53,008 bases of DNA, from positions 1 through 53,008 of the forward strand of contig JAAMXY010001285.1 in the NCBI GenBank assembly GCA_019677205.1, in the 5' to 3' direction. The position numbers were made by a program, and so were the translations under genes. The notes beneath the pieces are model-generated. The model made no database searches and was not told the origin of the DNA. It saw only the letters and a program-made list of their open reading frames with translations. How positions within the stretch are numbered: position 1 is the first letter of the stretch; each line of letters begins with the position of its first letter. This DNA is from Pinguiococcus pyrenoidosus (taxonomy: Eukaryota; Sar; Pinguiophyceae; Pinguiochrysidales; Pinguiochrysidaceae). Shown piece by piece: positions 1 through 10,038 of this stretch.

Positions 1-1
1 G

Positions 2-727
2 AGTGGCAGCACGACGGTCGCAAGCGGTGACGGCAATGCTGGAGCTAGTGGGGCCGTGGCTCTCTTTTCTGGCGATGGTTCTAGCTCGGCGAGCGGTTCA
101 GTCTCAGTGGCTAGCGGTGCTGGAGGCGCTGGTAATTCGGGCTCTTTAAGTATCAAAAGCGGAAGTGCTACTGGTGGGAGTGGAGGTGACATTCAGATTG
201 TGGTTGGTCCTGGTAGTTCCGGCGGTGGTGGGACCCTCACTTTAGCGGGTGGAGCATCGAGTGACACGAGTGGTGGTAGCGTTCTCATTTCTGCAGGCGC
301 AGGAAATACGGGCAATGGAGGGGATGTGCAACTTTCACCAGGCTCGGGAGCTTCTGCTGGAAGCATCAGGCTTACAGACGCCAGCTCTTCATCGCTGCTC
401 ATCGTGGAGAGTATCACTGGCGTAAGCTTTACCTCGGGGGCGGCCACTGGCGATTCTGCAACGTTGAATGCTCAGGGAGGGACTGTTACCTCCTCCACCA
501 GCAATCTGCCGTCAGACGGTTCTCTGTCTATGACAGTTACAAACTCTTACGCCACCGCCACGAGTCGGGTCGTGGCATCAGTATCTTCCCCATGCGCTTC
601 TGGAGTGGTGATTATCACATCTGCGTCTTGCTCGGCAGGGCAGGTCGACATCGGCGTCCGCAACATAGGGGCTGGCGCTTGCGCGAGTGCCTTCGCTATC
701 ACGTTTTTGATCGTGGCTGCTACTTGA
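2..727 (+). CDS. Gly/Ser-rich repeat protein, C-terminal part
   Basis: The frame is open from the window edge to a TGA at 725-727, so this is the 3' end of a longer gene. The visible 241 residues begin with about 130 residues of short Gly/Ser/Ala repeats of the form SGG-x-V-x-L/I-x-x-G, alternating small residues and beta-branched pairs, which suggests stacked beta-hairpins or a beta-solenoid. The last 100 residues are different: a non-repetitive, Val/Ser/Ala-rich end with four Cys and a hydrophobic C-terminus (AFAITFLIVAAT). I do not recognise a named family. Large proteins with this repeat style occur in cryptophyte genomes as I recall, and phage or virus fibre proteins look similar, so function is open. 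The opposite-strand frame at 193-447 is a shadow of this composition. Confidence 0.7.
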   Translation, partial: SGSTTVASGDGNAGASGAVALFSGDGSSSASGSVSVASGAGGAGNSGSLSIKSGSATGGSGGDIQIVVGPGSSGGGGTLTLAGGASSDTSGGSVLISAGAGNTGNGGDVQLSPGSGASAGSIRLTDASSSSLLIVESITGVSFTSGAATGDSATLNAQGGTVTSSTSNLPSDGSLSMTVTNSYATATSRVVASVSSPCASGVVIITSASCSAGQVDIGVRNIGAGACASAFAITFLIVAAT

Positions 728-1415
728 TTGGAAAATGACTACTCGGCAATAATCGCTCGGCCTACAAAAAACTTCGAGACGTCTTGGTACATAGCTACGA
801 TCCTAGCTGGGGGTTGAAGGCATTGCGCCACGCATGCGTAGTGAGCACCGCACAGGGAACGTTCACACGGTTCCTCAGCGGAGTGAATGGTGACTGACGG
901 TTCGCGTTCCTGGGCGCCTTTTTGGCCCTTTCAGATCGGCAGGTGAGGTTCAGACTTCAGTGCTGGGTCTTCGTCGTCCAACATTCGAACCTTGGCAATT
1001 CGAAAGTTCCTCCTCCCCTCAGCGAGGAAGGCGATCCGTGGCTGTGTATTGGCCGAAAGGTCAGCGCTTCTCGTCGATCAAGCTTGCGAACACTACACGA
1101 CTCGGTAAAGCACGTTGGACGAGATTCCTTGTCGCAGGATTCTCGTCGTTCGAAGCGCCGGTTCTGGAGACGCGAAACGTGCTTTGCCTTACTCTGGAAG
1201 CAAAGGGCGTCCCTTCTTCCTTTGCATCGTCTGATTTGCTCAGTTTGGCTCCGTTCACACCTGATGGATCTCTCCGTAGTGTGGCTGCTTCGCACCGAAG
1301 GCAGGCAGACTGCTGCACAACCTAGTCTCTGAAAAAGCCTTGGAAGGGGACGAAGATGAAATGCGATCTATTCGTCGTCAGCTTCTTTCCTTTGGTCAGA
1401 TTCATTCCTTGCTAT
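728..1415. other. Intergenic region, no convincing gene
   Basis: Between the repeat protein and the convergent transporter gene. Open frames overlap on both strands at 922-1332, 957-1295 and 960-1325 without a recognisable motif, so none is called. A third plus frame running from about 1280 to 1471 reads as a charged and then hydrophobic stretch (RLLHNLVSEKALEGDEDE and onward) and could be a last exon overlapping the transporter's 3' end, but no upstream exon could be joined to it. Confidence 0.35.
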
Positions 1416-4185
1416 TTATCGCGACTTTGTCCGAATATGTGCATTCCGCGTCCTGCGGACCGTCTCGCTAAACAGGTTTCTCACGTCTGTAGCAGGAATC
1501 TCTGTAACGTCTTCGCAGATCCCCGCTCTCCGATCCCCTTCACCATCATCACGGACAACATGGAGATGCAAAAGAAGGGACATGAGATACAGGCCTGTGC
1601 ACCCAAGAGCGGACACAGCGAAGAAAAATCGCGAGTCCAGAAGAGGCCCTGACGTCGTCCTTCCCGCAGTCACGCCAAAAGCCGCCCCCCCTGCCAGAGC
1701 CCCAAGAATCTCCGAGCTGGCACCAACGAAAAAGGTCAGCTGCTGTGGCGGCAGCTCTTGTGCGCGTAAGCAAAGCTGCAGAAGCACCGATGCAGCTGAC
1801 CGCAAGCTGGCCAAAGTCGTTGCGAGTAGGGCGAGAAGAGGGCACAGGACTAAGGCGAAGGCAGGAGTAAGGAGCTTGTGCTCCTCGCCATCGAAAGCTG
1901 TAGGCGTCGCCATAAGCAAAGCAAATGTGAGGAATATGCCTCCACAGCCGATGCGGTACGCACGAACGGGGGCGCGTGTCCACATCCGCGTGATGCTCGG
2001 CGGCAGCACATACTGGATAAGGAAGAAGAAGAGGCCTGCTGCAAGACCTGCAACCCCCACTTGCTCCGGGTTCAGACCGATGCCTCCCCCATTCACCTTT
2101 GTCAAGAGCCACAAGGGCACGACGATTTCCAAGGCCGTCTGCAGGCCACAGCTAGCTCCATACAGGACGCAGATGCAGAAGATCATCATGCGCTGCAGCA
2201 ACGCAGCGTTGTTCACCAACTCATCAGACGGCACCCTTTCTGCGACGACCTCTGCGCTTGGATACAACATGAAGTCGTCGTTTTTCCCATCCATGACAGG
2301 CGGAGGTCGGCGATGAAAGTGCGCGGCTTGAATCGCGGCGACCAGCGACTCCTCTTCGGGGTCAGGTTCTCCACCGTTTTTCCGTTTCTTCGGAGATCCA
2401 AAGTTGACAGGGGTCTGTGATGTGCCCTGATCGCCCTGTGAAGCTTCCCCGTTGTCTTCTAGTACCCAGGTCTGCGTCGCGTGGTCAAATCGGTATCGAT
2501 TCGTGTCACCGAGGTGAGCTTTCTTTGCCCGGAAGCCAAGCAGACCGAAGAGCGACGGCTTCTGCGCGGGCATTTGCTGAATTTGCCGAGGTGTCGAAAC
2601 CGTTCCATTCTCCCTCGTGTTCGCAGCAGCTGGCGCTCCGTGCCGCCTTTCTTCGGGCGGCACATCCAGCCCGATCAGCTCCTCGACCTTGGAAAAAGGC
2701 ACGTGCGATTAGCGCCGTGACAAAGTCTTCAATCCATCGACCCATCTCTGGTCTTACCGGCTCGCCGGCCTTCAGCTTTGCAGCTGTTTCTTGAAGCTTG
2801 CGCTCGTAAAAATGGGAGCCGAGGGGGCCGCCGCTGCCACCATACTCGTCGGCAAGCTCCTCGCGAGGGACTCTCTTCGCGAGCTCGTCGTGGAAATCGG
2901 GTCCAAGGATGTTCACTTTCTCCTTGTACGAGTCCGGCAACATTCTCATGACGGCTTGCCAGCTGTTCGCGAACCACCAAGGGGCATTCAGGACGACGAT
3001 CCCGCGCACCAGGCCCGGATAGTACGAATCCACGCGATGGCCGGAGATCCGTAGGAACTCGAAGATGGCGCCCGTGACGTGCATCAGCTTGACCTCCTTG
3101 GCATCGAGGAGGGTGATGAGCTTGGCCTTCTCGTAGTCTCCGAAAATCTTCTGGATGAGAAACTCGTTGCAGTACTGCATATGGTCGGTGAGATCCACGG
3201 GCCCTATGTTGTGCGCCTGCAGACCCGGCAGATTGATTCCCCTGGCGATCTCGTAGTTCACAACTTCTCCCCTCTTGCTGATGCCGTGAAAGCAGTGTAG
3301 GTAGTTCTCCTTGATGCCCTGAAAGTGCGCCAGAGGAGGCCTCTCGAACAGCGTGTCCAAGCGGTGCTCCTGGCGGAACTTGAGTGTCTCTTGCCAAGCC
3401 TTGAGGGCCCGGTCCCGTCTGCCTCGGTACAAGTCTACGAACATCTGCGGGCAGTCTCCAGGGCCTACGTTCGGCGCGACCCTGGTGGTCTGGGGCACTT
3501 CCCCAAGCTCGATATCCACATCTTCCTCGAGGAATCCCGTTCGCGCCGCCGCTTCTTCTCTCTTCGGCTTCGGCTTGGGTTCGGCTCGGCGACAAAGCGG
3601 CGCCAGGGCGGCCACCACCTCCTTATGATGTGCAATGACTGGCAAGGCGAAGAGCAGCGCACAAGCGAGGGCCAGGGATGCCACCCCCGCTCCCTTCACT
3701 TGATAGAGCACCCCTCCGAGAAGGGGCCCAAGCGTGGCGCCGATGACCCAAGGTCGGCTGACGTGCCCTCCCACGTGAATGGAGCCCAAGGCCGCTCGGT
3801 CCAGATCTGTCTGCGGCGTTCCGTCCAGCAGCACGTTGGTGGCCTTGCTGAGGAAGCTGCCGGCGAAGCCAGCGACGAAGCGACTCCAGTACAGCGCGTG
3901 CACATGAGTGCTATAGGCAAAGCAGATGAGACTCAGTGCCCACGCCAGGCCCACCGCGTAGATGAGCCAGTCGCTCTTGGGCAGAGGCACGCGACCCAGT
4001 AGCCGGGCAGTGAGGTACACCGCACACAGACGGCCCCAGAGCACCACTTCGCTGTGGTAGCTGGAAGTGACACTCTCCACCACTGCTGGCGCAAATGGCA
4101 GCACATAAGAGCGGCCAAGGCCGTCCAAGAACAGCGCCAGACTCTGTCGCGAGTCCGGATTGCGTCCAAACGCCCATCTCATCAT
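1416..4185 (-). CDS. MFS-like transporter with an internal Sec14/CRAL-TRIO domain
   Basis: Two exons, 4185-2758 and 2687-1416, joined by a 70-nt intron (donor GTAAGA, acceptor TTTTTCCAAG), give 899 residues. The N-terminal quarter has several membrane helices with a major-facilitator look (for example SLICFAYSTHVHALYWSRFVAG, shortened here to its motif RFVAG, and GATLGPLLGGVLYQ). Then comes a cytoplasmic CRAL-TRIO/Sec14 lipid-binding domain: CRAL-TRIO-N features (LKFRQEHRLDTLF), the lipid-exchange core SYYPGLVRG-IVVLNAPWWF and the terminal DEYGGSGG. The second exon adds a charged linker (SPKKRKNGGEPDPEEE) and about six more helices. The likely role is lipid-regulated transport or lipid exchange at a membrane; the substrate cannot be told. 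ATG 4185 is the first in-frame Met; the frame stays open to a TGA at 4333-4335, so an upstream exon is possible. Confidence 0.72.
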
Positions 4186-4688
4186 CCTCTCCGTCAACCA
4201 GAAGGCTTCCCGAGGCGCTGGGGTGGGCGGTGGCGCGAGAGGAGCCGCGCGGAAGTCGCTGGAGAAGTCAATGACGACGTGCACAAAGCGCTTCGGAGCC
4301 ACTTGGAGCACTGCAGCAACAGTCACGAGCACTCAAGTTGCAGGGGGGAGTCTCAAAGGCAAGTGGAGTGGTGAGAGAGGACTATTACGCCCCTCACTCT
4401 CCAAGGCTTGAGAGGCGTCTTGCGTGCCTTCGGACCTCCGCAAGACACCCCTCGACAGAGATGGGCCAATAAGCCGTTGAAAACATATTCAATTACTCAT
4501 CATTGGGAATAATATGGTGGAGAGATAGATCACCAAAACAGAACGGCTTCAAGCAGGAGGAGTTGCACCCCAAATGATAAATTCCCATACAAATCCAGTA
4601 CAAAAAGACCCGTCAGGGTGAAACCCGTTCAAACTCCCCCGAAGTGGCCCGTTGGCGCCACAGGAGCTTCGGGCAGCTCTGGAGTGGG
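4186..4688. promoter_or_regulatory. Divergent promoter region (transporter / E(z))
   Basis: About 500 bp separates the two divergent starts. The centre (about 4476-4535) is AT-rich relative to its surroundings and includes a TATTCAATTACTCATCATTG stretch. No other gene is supported here. The part up to 4332 may be coding if the transporter has an upstream exon. Confidence 0.4.
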
Positions 4689-7360
4689 ATGAAGCGCCGA
4701 CGCAAGACTTTTCCATGCCGATTACCTGAGGCGCGAGAGTACGATTTCCTGGCGTCACGGACTTCCGAAGGCTCGGACGCGCTGTTTCCGGACCAAAGTC
4801 CGCTTGGTCGGGACATCTCAAGCGCGTTTCCCGCCCAGACACCCACGGACGGACCTCCAGAGTTGGCAAATGCGCTCTCTGTCCGCGCCCAGGCCACTCA
4901 AAGCCTCCTGGTGGCCACAGAGCTGGAGAAGAACCGCGAGGAACTGCTCCAGGGCCTGACAACCGCGAGAGAGCTTGCAAAGAGAAGCCTTGTACAGCGC
5001 CAGAAGCTGCGGAAGCTGGACCTCGTGCGCCAGAAACGTCCGCAAAGGCAGTCGCAGTCCCTTTTGACGTCCGACACCCCTCTGGTGTTGCCGAGGGAAG
5101 CGCGCTTTGCAGGAATTGCCGAGCCGGCGGACGGGAAGGTCGCGCAGCTGTCGGGGACAGACAAGTTGGCGCGGCTGGGAGATTGCGTCACCATGCCGCC
5201 TTGTATCGGGACTCCGAGAGGTCCGCCGTGGGTCAGCATCCGCCGCAACTTCCGCGGAAGAGAGGACAACGTGCTGACCTACACGCCGTACTTCGGAGAT
5301 GATGACGATGGAGAGGTAGACGTCAGTGCCTTTGACGTCGTGCCGGACGACCATGTTGCTCGATACTATCCCGAGTCGACGACTCTGGCCATGGCCAGGA
5401 CGGCCTTGGACGCCGCGACTGCGGCAGAGGGGAAAGGCAGGTCGCCCGAGCGCATCATGGGATCGAAAGCCTTCGCCGCGTTCTTTGAAGAGGCGGGGAG
5501 AGCTCTCGGGGTGCCCGCTCCCGCCGCACAGGAGCAGCTGGAGTCGCTGCGCAGCCGAATCGCTCCGCGAAAGTCTCGGACTCTTCGCGACGTCAACTTC
5601 TGCACGCGCCGCTACCGCTATGAGTCGGACGCGGAGGTTTTTCGCTCAGAGATTGAGAATGGTAGACGAGGGACCAAGCGCAAGAGGCCGTCCGCCAAGG
5701 CAGCCAACGACTTTGCAAAGTTCGTAGAGACCTCCCTGCTCAAGGGCCCTGCTCCCCCGACAGGCAGAATAGACGTGAGGATCCTAGACGATGTCGCCTT
5801 GGCCATGGAGTGGCTACGTCGCGCGTATAGCAACAGTTTCCGAGCCGGCAGCGCAAGGCAAGAGTCCGGCGGATCCGTTGCCTCGGCCAAGAGGTCGGAT
5901 GGCAGCAAGGAGCCAGTCGGTCCCACGAATGGCAAGCGGAAGCCTCTGGCGAGATTCCGCAGCCTTGAGGATGTCTGCAACTTCATTCACTGGCTCGCAT
6001 CGACCAGCCAGAGCGATCGGAGCCTGATGCAGTGCTTCTTGGAAGGCGGCACGGGTAAGTGCCCGAGATCCTTTCCGCATGCATTGCTCGTTTCACAGAA
6101 GGGTCTGTGTCGTCGTCAAACTCTTCATATCAGAGTGTCCGGCGAAGGCGGCCTGCCAGCGCAAGCAGCCCGGCTGTAGATGTAAAAAGTGAGGTCGTCC
6201 TGCTGCGGACTGTCAATGCCGCCTCGCTGACGCTTTGCCACGCAGGGGATTCTGTAGAAGCATTTCGTGTCCCTGTTTCCTTGCCAAGCGAAGCTGCAAC
6301 CCCGTCAATTGCGGACCGTGTGGATGCGCCCTTGATGGCAGAGACAGGTATAGCTTTGACGCCTTGAGGCCTTGAGGCTTTGAGGCTTTACGAGCTTGAG
6401 ACGCTCTGTCTACAAAACCAGCAGTTCTCAGCTTCCCTGTCTGCTGACGCCTGCAGGGGGCTGATAGAGGAGTCCCAGCAGCGGCTCAGATTTTTGATGG
6501 ATGCCCTTTCTCCAAAGCTCTCAGGTATGATTTCCTGCTCAGTGTTGTCGCCTTGTCGAGGGCTGCCTCTGATCCAGCTGCTCCAGAGGATGTGCGCGCA
6601 AGCGTGGGAACCTTCCTGAGCTACCAGCCCTGCTGTAATTCCAAAATGCTCTACGGCCTTCACAAGGTACAGCTCTCTGGAATTTCCTCTCGGGAATGCA
6701 GCCAGAGTGGAGCGAACTTGACTGACCTTGCCCGAAACCAACTTCCAAGCGCGTCTCCGTGGGGCGTAGCAGCATACACGGTTGGGGCGTTTTCGCCCGA
6801 GAGACGATCGCCAAGAACGAGTTCGTGTACGAGTATAGAGGCGATGTAATTAGTCAGAAGGAGGCCGATCGCCGCGGGAAGATCTACGACAAGCTGAACT
6901 GGTAAGTTTGGGGAGTGAGATGGCGTTCCCCCGAGGGTCGTTGCGCTCCAATCTGACTTGTCGGGATATGCAGCTCCTTCTTGTTCAACCTGAACGACCA
7001 CTACGTGGTGGACGCCACCATGTACGGAAGCAAGATCCGCTTCGCAAACCATTCGGACAATCCGAACTGCTACGCCCGCGTCGAATCTATGAATGGTCAG
7101 GATCACATCGGTGCGTGCCTCTCGTGTTGGAGCTCGCCGTTCCTCAGCGGCCACCGATTTTCTCATCTCGGCCTCTCCTCTCAGGCATCTACGCTCGCAA
7201 GAAAATCTTCGCGGAGGAGGAGATCACCTTTGACTACGCGTATGTGCAAGAGCCAGATGGCCCGATCTGGTCGCTCCCGAGCTTCCCAGAAGGTCCAGAT
7301 GAGGAAATCCGCTCGGATGGGGAACAAGGAGCCGAAGAGACGGCGGCCCGAAGAAGTTGA
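4689..7360 (+). CDS. E(z)/EZH-type histone H3K27 methyltransferase (PRC2)
   Basis: Eight exons close perfectly to 731 residues, near the 746 of human EZH2. Introns: 6055-6098, 6189-6245, 6348-6431, 6525-6586, 6667-6749, 6902-6973, 7111-7184. Residues about 186-205 ([20 protein letters not shown]) match the E(z) segment ending VLHNIPYMGDE. The SET domain starts near residue 578: [31 protein letters not shown], then across an intron [16 protein letters not shown], and [17 protein letters not shown] with the cofactor/catalytic NHS, followed by ITFDYAY. The [21 protein letters not shown] combination is specific to E(z), not Trithorax or Su(var). The CXC pre-SET is very short: only [13 protein letters not shown] precedes SET. 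As the catalytic subunit of PRC2 it would write repressive H3K27 methylation in the nucleus. The 57-nt intron 6189-6245 is in frame without a stop and may be retained. ATG 4689 chosen as first in-frame ATG. Confidence 0.93.
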
Positions 7361-7464
7361 TCTTCATTGTCTTCATGTCTTTCACAGGCGCCTTTCAACA
7401 TGCATCTGGGGGAGATGCCGTGGCGAGAGCGCCTCTTTGCTGTACAGGATACGGCCGGTGTCGC

Positions 7465-9019
7465 CTACGTCTTCAGCCGCTGGGTCCCACTCGTGCGACT
7501 CTTCACTATGGCGCCCCTGGCAAAGGAGGCGTTTGCGCCGCCATGCCGCGCTTTCGTGGCGGCGTTCGCGACGCTCGCCCCCGTGCCCCTTGTCGGCGTT
7601 CTCTTCATCATATCCATGGAGCCCTTCTTCCTGGACGCGTGCTCCCCGCCTTTTCCCTTCCCGCGGACTCCCTGGCGGACCTGGCGGACCTGAAACGCGT
7701 TCTCCACATTCTGCTTCCACTGCCGCCGGCAGTGCTCATCTAAGAAATCCTTGAGGCCATCATAGAAGGCGCCGTCCTGCCGGAGCACTGCCTCGATGTT
7801 GTTGTGCCCTGCACCATGTACCTAGGGGTCGAGTTGGATCGAGTTGGATTAGATTAATTTTGGATTGGATTGGGTTGGATTGGGTTGGAGTGGGTTGGAG
7901 TGGGTTCCAGGTTTGGCTGGAGGCAACCAAAAGAAGCAGGCGACGGAATCCATCCAAGCTGGAGCTCACCCACAGCGGCCGCGCTCTGTATTGCGGCGGC
8001 AAAGTGAAGAAAAGCCTCTCGCCGTGCCAGAAGGGCACAATCTCGTCGTGTGTGCCGTGGATGATCAGCGTCGGTGTTCGGAAATCCCGGACGCGATGGA
8101 CGTTTGGGAACATGTCACACTGGAATGTGTAGCGCAGATCCAACGCCACTCGCAATGCGCTAAGCAAGGGTGCCTGTAGCACGACCCCCGCCGGAGGCGT
8201 GCCCGCCAGGGAGAGCTTCTGCGCCATGTAGCACGTTGGCCCAGAACCTGTGTTGCGGAGCCCGTCAGGTGCCTGGGTCGCGAGGTCTCGTCCAAAGCAG
8301 CGCCACACGATTGACGCACCCAAGGATCTTCCGAAGAACACGATGCTCTGCACGTCAACGCCTTTTCCCAACGGAGGTGGGGCTGTGAGATACTCCAACA
8401 CCGCGTCGATATCGTTGTAGCAGCCGATTTCGGTGGGCGTGCCCTCGGAATGGCCGTATCCGTCGTAGTCGTAGCACAGCACGTTCACCTATGCAGCGCC
8501 GGTCTTCTTAAGCTCTGGCATTTCGCTCTCACGTGGTCTTTGTCGTTCCACACATGCCACTGATGATTCTTGAGAGCCATGTTGCCATGTTGCCATGTTG
8601 CCATGTTGCCATGTTGCCATGCTGCCAGTCGCAACAGCTGTAGTCGACCCAACCCCCCCTCCCGCAAACCCCTTCGTGCCAGCTTCTGTACCTGCAATTG
8701 CCGCGCAAAGTCCATGGCCCATTTGGAGATCATGCCCAGATCCTCCGCATTCCCATGGCTGACCACCACGGTGATCTCGCTGTTCAGCTCCACATGCAGC
8801 CCTGCATTACGTCCCAAGCGACGAAGTTCAGTCCGCTCCGGAAGGACTGAAAAGCCGCCCGGAAGACGGGCGGCGGACTTCGCCGCTTTGCATGTTCCAC
8901 GAGGGCAGACCTGCGATCTTGCTGTTGTGCTTGGTCTGCAGCTCAATGACGTCCGACTTGGGAATGGTGGAGGGAAACGACGGCGGCTGAAAGACGATGC
9001 TGCTGAGGGCGCAGCCCAT
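7465..9019 (-). CDS. ABHD17/Bem46-like alpha/beta hydrolase, probably acylated
   Basis: Exons 9019-8911, 8801-8692, 8488-7970 and 7821-7465 give 364 residues. The protein starts MGCALSS, a textbook N-myristoylation (Gly2, Ser6) plus palmitoylation (Cys3) signal, so it should sit on membranes. The hydrolase fold is complete: oxyanion motif [12 protein letters not shown], then across an intron [14 protein letters not shown], nucleophile elbow FFGRSLGAS (Ser), acid loop [12 protein letters not shown] (Asp), and histidine [11 protein letters not shown] restored exactly across the last intron. These motifs match ABHD17 depalmitoylases and related Bem46 proteins. The C-terminal tail is basic and low in complexity. 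It may remove acyl groups from membrane proteins; that is inferred from the family. Its stop lies only about 105 bp from that of the convergent E(z) gene. Confidence 0.9.
7822..7969 (-). repeat. Intron with TTGGATTGGG/TTGGAGTGGG repeats
   Basis: The last intron of the hydrolase gene carries, at 7826-7907 on the plus strand, about ten imperfect copies of a TTGGA(T/G)-type pentamer/decamer with GGG runs. It is G-rich on the plus strand and C-rich in the pre-mRNA. The same pentamer (AATCC on this strand) recurs at 28985-29018. Confidence 0.8.
8576..8627 (-). repeat. 8-bp tandem repeat (GCCATGTT)n in an intron
   Basis: About six copies of GCCATGTT, the last with one change, inside the 203-nt second intron (8489-8691) of the hydrolase gene. 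It is a microsatellite with no coding role. Confidence 0.9.
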
Positions 9020-10038
9020 GGCCTCGAGTGCCACTGGAGCGCGCAGACGCCCTCTGCGCTTCTGGGTTTCCGAGCTGCAAACGTGGGGACTGGCAAAACT
9101 AAGCACTCCGCATCAGCCGCATCGAAGCGCCATGTTTGGCTTGGGAGGCCACGCGCAGAGGAGAGAGAGGAATGCGCGAAGAGAGAGCGGCTTGGGCGCG
9201 GGATGACGCTGGGGACCGCTCATTGGCTGTGCGGCTAAAGTTAGATTTGGGATGTTCGCATACATGGCTTTAGGAGCTTCTTCCTAGTTTCAGAAATGGG
9301 GAAGTAGAACGTGAATCAACCGCTCATGCTATGCAATGCGATCAGGCAGGTTTCTATAATTTGAGTTTTGCAACGTCCCTTCAGTATCTGAGGAACGTTC
9401 CCATGGGTCCCTATAATCATTCGTATAATGCTAATGATAAAAAGATGAAGAAATCTCGCGCTGCAGATTCCACACGATGGAGGGGTTTTCCCTTGAGAGT
9501 TCACTTCGAGAGAGTTCACTTCGAGAGAGGTCTCTTCAGACTTGGACAGACAACGAGAGGAAGATAAGAGGGTTCTGTAATCCGTTCGATCGTCAGAGGC
9601 TCTCCTTTAGCTTTCTGCCAAATGAAGAAGTAAGTCCTCCTAGAACGACCCTCGCTTGCTTTCCACGAAGTAGTGGGTCTGTTCTGATGCCTTCCGTGGA
9701 TGTGAGAAAGATGATACATGCTTAAGCCAGCAGAGCCTCCGAACCTCCGAGGAAAACTTTTCAAGAAAAAGATGCTTTGCTGTCGGCTCGGGAAACTTGC
9801 CGGGATTGCGGTGCTTGGTCATCCTTGATCCTTCCAGGAAGTCACCACGCAAATCATCATCGCTTCTGACGTACAACATGAAATCTGGAACCTCCCGCCT
9901 CCCACCCCCCTTCCCCATTTGGAAACGTTCGCGCACCGACCCAAAACGTACCCCCGCCGGAAAAAAAAGTGCCCGCTTCTGACCAATGCTGATCAAGGCC
10001 TTTTGCTTTCGATGACGATCGTGGAATGTGCGGGACAT
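9020..10038. other. Intergenic: hydrolase promoter and ankyrin-gene 3' flank
   Basis: The part next to 9019 holds a TCATTGGCT motif (inverted CCAAT box) at 9220-9228, about 200 bp upstream of the hydrolase start. At 9495-9530 a 15-bp unit GAGAGTTCACTTCGA is repeated. A 132-codon minus-strand frame at 9640-10038 directly follows the ankyrin stop but has no recognisable feature and is probably 3' untranslated sequence. Confidence 0.4.

Noticed and set aside
922-1332. Open frames of 112-136 codons on both strands
   Set aside because: They overlap each other, have no motifs or good start context, and no splice partners could be found.
1582-2420. Plus-strand frames of 180-244 codons
   Set aside because: They lie opposite the C-terminal half of the transporter, whose frame has clear membrane helices; GC-rich coding shadows.
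2729-3595. 288-codon minus-strand frame inside the transporter gene
   Set aside because: Same strand, other frame; composition Arg/Ala/Gly-rich without motifs, while the chosen frame has a full Sec14 domain.
7860-7912. Telomere-like or transposon end repeat
   Set aside because: It is an irregular TTGGA/GGG microsatellite confined within an intron, with no flanking duplication or terminal inverted repeats.
9640-10038. 132-codon minus-strand frame directly after the ankyrin stop
   Set aside because: No family features and no way to join it to a gene; probably 3' untranslated. A downstream alternative exon cannot be excluded.
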